A stretch of 19,134 nucleotides of DNA from an uncultured Ruminococcus sp. (GTDB taxonomy: Bacteria > Bacillota > Clostridia > Oscillospirales > Ruminococcaceae). The notes under the pieces are model-generated. The model saw nothing but the letters and a program-made list of their open reading frames with translations, ran no database searches and was not told the origin of the DNA. Of this stretch, positions 15,085-19,134 are shown piece after piece. The first letter of the stretch is position 1. Each line of letters opens with the position of its first letter. The stretch covers positions 1 to 19,134 of the forward strand of contig USNJ01000015.1 in assembly GCA_900556055.1 (NCBI GenBank), read 5' to 3'. The position numbers were made by a program, and so were the translations under genes.

Positions 15085-15918
15085 ATGGCTATAAAGACTT
15101 ATAAGCCTACTACACCGTCGAGACGTTCGATGACAGTTACCGATTACAGCGGTCTGTCCAAGGTAGCTCCCGAAAAGAGCCTGCTCGCTCCTCTTAAGAA
15201 GAATGCAGGTAGAAACAGCTACGGAAGAATCACAGTTCGTCACAGAGGCGGCGGAGTAAGAAGAAAATACAGAATCATCGATTTCAAGAGAAACAAGCTC
15301 GATATGAACGCTACTGTTCTTACTCTTGAATACGATCCTAACCGTTCCGCTCACATTGCACTCGTTCAGTATGAGGATGGCGAGAAGAGATACATCATCG
15401 CTCCTCACGGACTCAAGGTAGGCGATACGATCAGAGCAGGCGCTGACGCTGATATCATTCCCGGAAATGCACTTGCACTGGCTAATATCCCTGTTGGTAC
15501 TTTCATCCACAACCTTGAGCTTTACCCCGGCAAGGGCGCACAGCTCGTTCGTGCTGCCGGCAACATGGCACAGCTCATGGGTAAGGAAGATGATTATGCG
15601 CTGGTAAGACTTCCTTCCGGCGAAATGAGAAAGATTTCCGTAAACTGCATGGCTACAATCGGTCAGGTCGGCAACATCGACCACGAGAACGTTAGCCTCG
15701 GTAAGGCCGGACGTACACGTCACCTGGGTATCAGACCTACAGTTCGTGGTTCTGTCATGAACCCCTGCGATCACCCCCACGGCGGTGGTGAAGGTAAGTC
15801 ACCTGTCGGACGTCCCGGACCTGTTACACCTTGGGGCAAGCCTGCTCTGGGTTATAAGACAAGAGCTAACCACAACCGTTCCGATAAGTTCATCGTAAAG
15901 CGCAGAAACGGTAAATAA
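15085..15918 (+). CDS. rplB: 50S ribosomal protein L2
   Basis: L2 supports subunit association and peptidyl transfer. The 277-residue product has normal length and both hallmark regions: [18 protein letters not shown] near 53-70 and the highly conserved [18 protein letters not shown] around 229-246, with H230 and H232. AAAGGAG (15065-15071) lies 13 bases before the ATG, a rather long spacing for this operon. An 85-base gap to rpsS contains a GAAAGC/GCTTTC hairpin near 15956-15973. Confidence 0.98.
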   Translation: MAIKTYKPTTPSRRSMTVTDYSGLSKVAPEKSLLAPLKKNAGRNSYGRITVRHRGGGVRRKYRIIDFKRNKLDMNATVLTLEYDPNRSAHIALVQYEDGEKRYIIAPHGLKVGDTIRAGADADIIPGNALALANIPVGTFIHNLELYPGKGAQLVRAAGNMAQLMGKEDDYALVRLPSGEMRKISVNCMATIGQVGNIDHENVSLGKAGRTRHLGIRPTVRGSVMNPCDHPHGGGEGKSPVGRPGPVTPWGKPALGYKTRANHNRSDKFIVKRRNGK

Positions 15919-16003
15919 TTTCATTCGATTATAGAATCTCTGAGAAGAAAAGGCTGAAAGCTTCAAGCTTTCCCTTGACTTCCCATAGGGGAGGAGGAAA
16001 ACC

Positions 16004-16285
16004 ATGAGCAGAAGCATCAAGAAAGGACCATTTATCCAGGAGGCCCTTTTAAAGAGAGTTGTTGCAATGAACGAAGCCGGCGAAAAGAAGGTTCTCAAGA
16101 CCTGGAGCCGTTCTTCTACAATATTCCCTGATTTCGTTGGCCACACCTTCGCTGTTCACGACGGACGCAAGCACGTTCCCGTTTATGTAACTGAGGATAT
16201 GGTTGGTCATAAGCTCGGCGAATTCGCACCCACAAGAACTTACAAGGGTCACGCGGGTTCCAAGACATCCAATAACGGTAAGTAA
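16004..16285 (+). CDS. rpsS: 30S ribosomal protein S19
   Basis: S19 forms a complex with S13 in the 30S head. The product is 93 residues with the family signature SRSIKKGPF at the N-terminus, [20 protein letters not shown] in the middle and [15 protein letters not shown] near the end. A strong GGGGAGGAGG site precedes the ATG. Confidence 0.98.
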   Translation: MSRSIKKGPFIQEALLKRVVAMNEAGEKKVLKTWSRSSTIFPDFVGHTFAVHDGRKHVPVYVTEDMVGHKLGEFAPTRTYKGHAGSKTSNNGK

Positions 16286-16304
16286 AGGCAAAGGAGGAGT
16301 TTAA

Positions 16305-16640
16305 ATGGAAGCGAGAGCTCATCTTAAAAATGCTCGCATCGCGCCCAGAAAGGTTCAGATCGTTCTCGACCTTATCAGAGGCAAGGATACTGAAACAGCT
16401 ATGGCGATTTTAAAGCATACACCCAAATCTGCCTGTGAATACCTGGAGAAGCTTCTGAAATCCGCTGTCGCAAATGCAGAGAATAACTTCAATATGGATA
16501 AGGATAATCTTTATGTATCCGAGTGCTACGTTTGCCCCGGACCTATCATGAAGAGAATTATGCCCAGAGCACAGGGCAGAGCATTCCGTATCCTTAAGAG
16601 AACTTCCCACGTTACAATCGTGGTTAAGGAAAAGGAATAA
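16305..16640 (+). CDS. rplV: 50S ribosomal protein L22
   Basis: L22 lines the exit tunnel with L4; changes in its beta-hairpin can give macrolide resistance in other bacteria. The 111-residue product has the conserved start ([18 protein letters not shown]) and the tunnel hairpin [17 protein letters not shown] near 85-101, which looks wild-type. AAGGAGG (16291-16297) precedes the ATG. Confidence 0.98.
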   Translation: MEARAHLKNARIAPRKVQIVLDLIRGKDTETAMAILKHTPKSACEYLEKLLKSAVANAENNFNMDKDNLYVSECYVCPGPIMKRIMPRAQGRAFRILKRTSHVTIVVKEKE

Positions 16641-16664
16641 TATAGCTGAAAGAGGAGGTAAACT

Positions 16665-17369
16665 ATGGGCCAGAAAGTAAATCCCCACGGTCTTCGTGTG
16701 GGAGTAATCAAGGATTGGGATTCCCGCTGGTTTGCAAACAAGGCAACTTTCGGCGATACTCTGGTTGAGGATTACAACGTTCGTAATTATATAAAGAAGA
16801 GCCTGTACGCTGCAGGCGTTGCCAGAATTGAAATCGAAAGATTTGCAGATAAGGTAAGAATTCATGTCAGCTGCGCTAAGCCCGGTATCGTGATCGGCAA
16901 GGGCGGCGAGAACATCGAAAAGCTCAGACTCGGCGTTGAGAAAATGATGGGCAAGTCCGTTGCTATCAACATCGTTGAGGTTAAGCAGCCTGATATTTGC
17001 TCACAGCTCGTTGCTGAAAGCATTGCTACTCAGCTCGAGAACAGAGTTTCATTCAGACGTGCTATGAAGCAGGCTATCGGCAGAGCTATGAGACTTGGTG
17101 CAAGAGGTATCAAGATCAGAGTCGGCGGACGTCTCGGCGGCGCTGAGATCGCCAGAGCTGAAAGCTATCATGAGGGTACAATTCCCCTGCAGACTATCAG
17201 AGCTGATATCGACTACGGTTTCGCAGAGGCTCACACAACCTATGGCCGTCTCGGCGTTAAGGTTTGGATCTACAAGGGCGAGGTTCTGAAGGGCGAGGCT
17301 GCTCCTAAGACCACTGAAACAAGAGAAAGACGCCCCAGAAGAAACCAGCGCGAAGGAGGTAACAAGTAA
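16665..17369 (+). CDS. rpsC: 30S ribosomal protein S3
   Basis: S3 forms part of the mRNA entry channel. The 234-residue product has the N-terminal [12 protein letters not shown] motif, a type II KH domain with GKGG at 78-81 ([16 protein letters not shown]), and the C-terminal S3 domain ([20 protein letters not shown]). The last about 20 residues are a basic charged tail. Arginine is mainly AGA. The stop TAA shares its final A with the rplP ATG, and the rplP ribosome site GAAGGAGG lies within this tail. Confidence 0.98.
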   Translation: MGQKVNPHGLRVGVIKDWDSRWFANKATFGDTLVEDYNVRNYIKKSLYAAGVARIEIERFADKVRIHVSCAKPGIVIGKGGENIEKLRLGVEKMMGKSVAINIVEVKQPDICSQLVAESIATQLENRVSFRRAMKQAIGRAMRLGARGIKIRVGGRLGGAEIARAESYHEGTIPLQTIRADIDYGFAEAHTTYGRLGVKVWIYKGEVLKGEAAPKTTETRERRPRRNQREGGNK

Positions 17370-17800
17370 TGCTGCTGCCAAAGAGAGTCAAGTACAGAAG
17401 AGTCCAGAGAGGCAGAATGACCGGTAAGGCTTACAGAGGAAACAAGGTTTCCAACGGTGAGTTCGGCCTTCAGGCATTAGAGCCCGCTTGGATCACCTCT
17501 AATCAGATCGAAGCTGCCCGTATCGCTATGACGCGTTACATCAAGCGTGGCGGTCAGGTCTGGATCAAGATTTTCCCCGATAAGCCCGTTTCCAAGAAGG
17601 CGCTCGGCGTCCGAATGGGTTCCGGTAAGGGCGCGCCCGAATACTGGGTCGCCGTTGTCAAGGCGCAGAAGGTCATGTTCGAGATCGGCGGCGTTTCCGA
17701 AGAGGATGCGCGCGAGGCGCTCCGCCTGGCGCAGCACAAGCTGCCCATCAAGACCCGGATCATCACCAAGGAAGCAGAAACTGAGATTGGTGGTGAATAA
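17369..17800 (+). CDS. rplP: 50S ribosomal protein L16, with an internal codon-use switch
   Basis: L16 binds near the A-site tRNA and is needed for 50S maturation. The frame is open for 143 residues, with family blocks [69 protein letters not shown] and [16 protein letters not shown]. The codon style changes within the gene. The first six arginines (to residue 23) are all AGA, while the seven from residue 51 onward are CGT, CGT, CGT, CGA, CGC, CGC and CGG, and GCG, GTC and CTG become common. The protein also departs from the usual KPAETRMGSGKG (here [13 protein letters not shown]). The frame is intact, so the gene works on paper, but it may join two sources. Confidence 0.93.
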   Translation: MLLPKRVKYRRVQRGRMTGKAYRGNKVSNGEFGLQALEPAWITSNQIEAARIAMTRYIKRGGQVWIKIFPDKPVSKKALGVRMGSGKGAPEYWVAVVKAQKVMFEIGGVSEEDAREALRLAQHKLPIKTRIITKEAETEIGGE

Positions 17801-17994
17801 TGATGAAGGCAAAGGAACTGAAGAACCTGTCCGTTGAGGATCTGGCCAAGAAGCTGGACGAGCTGAAGAAGGATTTGTTCATGCTGCGGATGCAGCATGC
17901 GACCAACCAGCTGGATAACCCCATGCAGATTGCCGCGACCAAGAAGGACATCGCCCGCGTCAAGACCATTATTCGCGAGAAGACCAACGTCTGA
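17800..17994 (+). CDS. rpmC: 50S ribosomal protein L29
   Basis: A 64-residue L29 (63 if the second ATG at 17803 is used; the ribosome-site spacing favours 17803 slightly). Family features are the [13 protein letters not shown] start, two long helices and the [17 protein letters not shown] block, with [11 protein letters not shown] near the end. It sits on the 50S surface near the tunnel exit. The first ATG shares its A with the rplP TAA. Leucine is CTG in seven of eight cases, arginine only CGN, and the stop is TGA, unlike the AGA/TAA style left of rplP. Confidence 0.96.
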   Translation: MMKAKELKNLSVEDLAKKLDELKKDLFMLRMQHATNQLDNPMQIAATKKDIARVKTIIREKTNV

Positions 17995-18007
17995 GGAGGA
18001 TACGTAA

Positions 18008-18268
18008 ATGACTGAGAATAGAGCATTCCGTAAAACCAGAATCGGTCAGGTCGTCTCCGACAAGATGGACAAGACCATTGTGGTTGCAATCGAGGATAGC
18101 GTGCAGCATCCTCTGTACAAGAAGACCATGAAGCGGACTTTGAAGCTGAAGGCCCACGACGAGAACAACGAGTGCGGCATCGGCGATACCGTGGAGGTCA
18201 TGGAGACCCGCCCCCTGTCCAAGGACAAGCGCTGGAGACTGGTTCGGGTCATCGAGAAGGCGAAGTAA
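18008..18268 (+). CDS. rpsQ: 30S ribosomal protein S17
   Basis: An 86-residue OB-fold protein that binds 16S rRNA early in 30S assembly. Family blocks are [31 protein letters not shown] and [27 protein letters not shown] (17994-17999) overlaps the rpmC stop. Codons are mixed: the first codons use AGA and AAA while the body is CGN/CTG-rich like its right-hand neighbours. Confidence 0.97.
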   Translation: MTENRAFRKTRIGQVVSDKMDKTIVVAIEDSVQHPLYKKTMKRTLKLKAHDENNECGIGDTVEVMETRPLSKDKRWRLVRVIEKAK

Positions 18269-18283
18269 GGAGGTCGGAAACAA

Positions 18284-18652
18284 ATGATTCAGGAAGAAAG
18301 CTATCTGAAGGTTGCCGACAACACTGGCGCCAAGGAAATCCACTGCATCCGTGTGCTGGGCGGCTCCAAGCGGAAGTACGGCAACATCGGTGATGTCATC
18401 GTCGCTTCCGTCCGTAAGGCCACTCCCGGCGGCACTGTGAAGAAGGGCGAGGTCGTCAAGGCTGTGATCGTCCGCTCCAAGCGGGGCGTTCGCCGTGAGG
18501 ACGGTTCCTATGTCCGCTTTGATGAGAACGCTGCTGTGATCATCAAGGAGGACCGCAACCCCAAGGGTACCCGTATCTTTGGACCTGTGGCCCGTGAGCT
18601 GCGTGAGAAGGATTACATGAAGATCCTGTCTCTGGCTCCCGAAGTCATCTAA
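18284..18652 (+). CDS. rplN: 50S ribosomal protein L14
   Basis: A 122-residue L14, at the subunit interface and a partner of L19. The family hallmarks [38 protein letters not shown] and FDENAAVII, then [13 protein letters not shown], are complete. AAGGAGG (18267-18273) overlaps the rpsQ stop. All arginine codons are CGN and all leucines CTG, which contrasts strongly with rpsC and earlier genes. Confidence 0.98.
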   Translation: MIQEESYLKVADNTGAKEIHCIRVLGGSKRKYGNIGDVIVASVRKATPGGTVKKGEVVKAVIVRSKRGVRREDGSYVRFDENAAVIIKEDRNPKGTRIFGPVARELREKDYMKILSLAPEVI

Positions 18653-18667
18653 TGGAGGACCGAAGGA

Positions 18668-18973
18668 ATGAACATTAAGAAGAATGATACCGTTATCGTC
18701 CTGTCCGGCAAGGACAAGGGCGTTAAGGGCAAGGTGCTGGTCGCCATGCCCGCTGAGAACAAGGTCATCGTGGAGAAGGTCAACGTCGCTACCTGCCACA
18801 CCAAGCCCCGTAAGCAGGGTGAGCAGGGCGGCATCGTGAAGAAGGAGACCCCCATCCGCTCCTGCAAGGTGGCTCTGTTCTGTGAGAAGTGCGCCAAGGG
18901 CGTTCGCGTCGGCTACAAGATGGTCGACGGCAAGAAGGTCCGGGTATGCCGCAAGTGCGGCGCCGAAATCTGA
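18668..18973 (+). CDS. rplX: 50S ribosomal protein L24
   Basis: A 101-residue L24, which starts 50S assembly and lies near the tunnel exit. The N-terminal KOW motif is at about 6-33 (DTVIVLSGKDKGVKGKV). The C-terminal region has two CxxC pairs, C72/C75 (FCEKC) and C94/C97 (VCRKCG), a zinc-ribbon-like form seen in some L24 proteins. GGAGG (18654-18658) precedes the ATG. Stop is TGA. Codon use belongs to the CTG/CGN group. Confidence 0.96.
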   Translation: MNIKKNDTVIVLSGKDKGVKGKVLVAMPAENKVIVEKVNVATCHTKPRKQGEQGGIVKKETPIRSCKVALFCEKCAKGVRVGYKMVDGKKVRVCRKCGAEI

Positions 18974-18991
18974 GAAGAGGAGAGTTGAATC

Positions 18992-19134
18992 ATGGCTAGC
19001 AGAATGCAAGAAAAATATGTCGCTGAGATCGCTCCCGCTCTGAACAAGAAGTTCGGCTACAAGAGCGTTATGCAGATTCCCAAGCTGGACAAGGTCATCG
19101 TCAATGTCCGCTGCGGCGAGAGCAAGAACAACGC
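18992..19134 (+). CDS. rplE: 50S ribosomal protein L5, N-terminal part
   Basis: The first 47 codons are present and the gene runs off the right edge. The visible part has the family N-terminus: QEKYVAEIAPALNKKFGYKS, then VMQIPKLDKVIVNVRCGESK. L5 binds 5S rRNA in the central protuberance. GAGGAG (18977-18982) precedes the ATG. Position after rplX is the standard spc order. Confidence 0.95.
   Translation, partial: MASRMQEKYVAEIAPALNKKFGYKSVMQIPKLDKVIVNVRCGESKNN

Noticed and set aside
14764..15780. 338-codon minus-strand open frame over rplW-rplB
   Set aside because: It is a shadow of conserved ribosomal genes and has no features of its own.
17969..19009. 346-codon minus-strand open frame over rpsQ-rplX
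   Set aside because: It is a long open antisense frame caused by the GC-rich, CTG/CGN-biased codons of the ribosomal genes; its composition (Leu/Asp/His/Gly-rich) is typical of such shadows.

Overview
The window looks like a gut Firmicute of the Ruminococcus/Oscillospiraceae type. The signs are AT-rich spacers with strong TTGNNN-17-TATAAT promoters, AGGAGG ribosome binding sites, a FecR/beta-grasp-repeat surface protein behind a c-di-GMP riboswitch, and the Firmicute S10-spc ribosomal order. This assignment is inference from gene content and codon habits; no search was run.

Left part (1-6812), nucleotide signalling and surface. A GAF-GGDEF diguanylate cyclase (minus strand, followed by the first codons of a Rossmann-fold gene cut by the window edge) is divergent from a CHASE2-class III adenylate cyclase. 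The cyclase overlaps a TIM-barrel sugar isomerase-like gene. Next comes a GEMM-I (c-di-GMP-I) riboswitch whose P1 helix begins at the predicted transcription start. It precedes an 861-residue membrane-anchored FecR-domain protein with a PET-rich stalk and beta-grasp repeats. The window therefore holds a c-di-GMP producer, a cAMP producer and a c-di-GMP-sensing RNA controlling a probable surface protein. The spacer after the aptamer repeats part of the P1 strand, and the copy is exactly complementary to the start-codon region, which suggests a translational switch.

Middle part (6826-12473), accessory genes. A three-gene operon encodes a MATE transporter, an unrecognised membrane protein and a serine beta-lactamase/esterase-family enzyme. 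It is followed by a compact hicAB toxin-antitoxin pair with a perfect palindrome between its -35 and -10 boxes. A bidirectional terminator separates hicAB from a convergent lipoprotein gene of unknown function.

Right part (12697-19134), the S10/spc operon: rpsJ-rplC-rplD-rplW-rplB-rpsS-rplV-rpsC-rplP-rpmC-rpsQ-rplN-rplX-rplE(partial), behind a structured leader of about 300 nt with an attenuator-like hairpin. Codon use changes abruptly inside rplP: AGA arginines give way to CGN, and leucine becomes nearly all CTG. The right end is either from another genome (assembly chimera) or was acquired by recombination.
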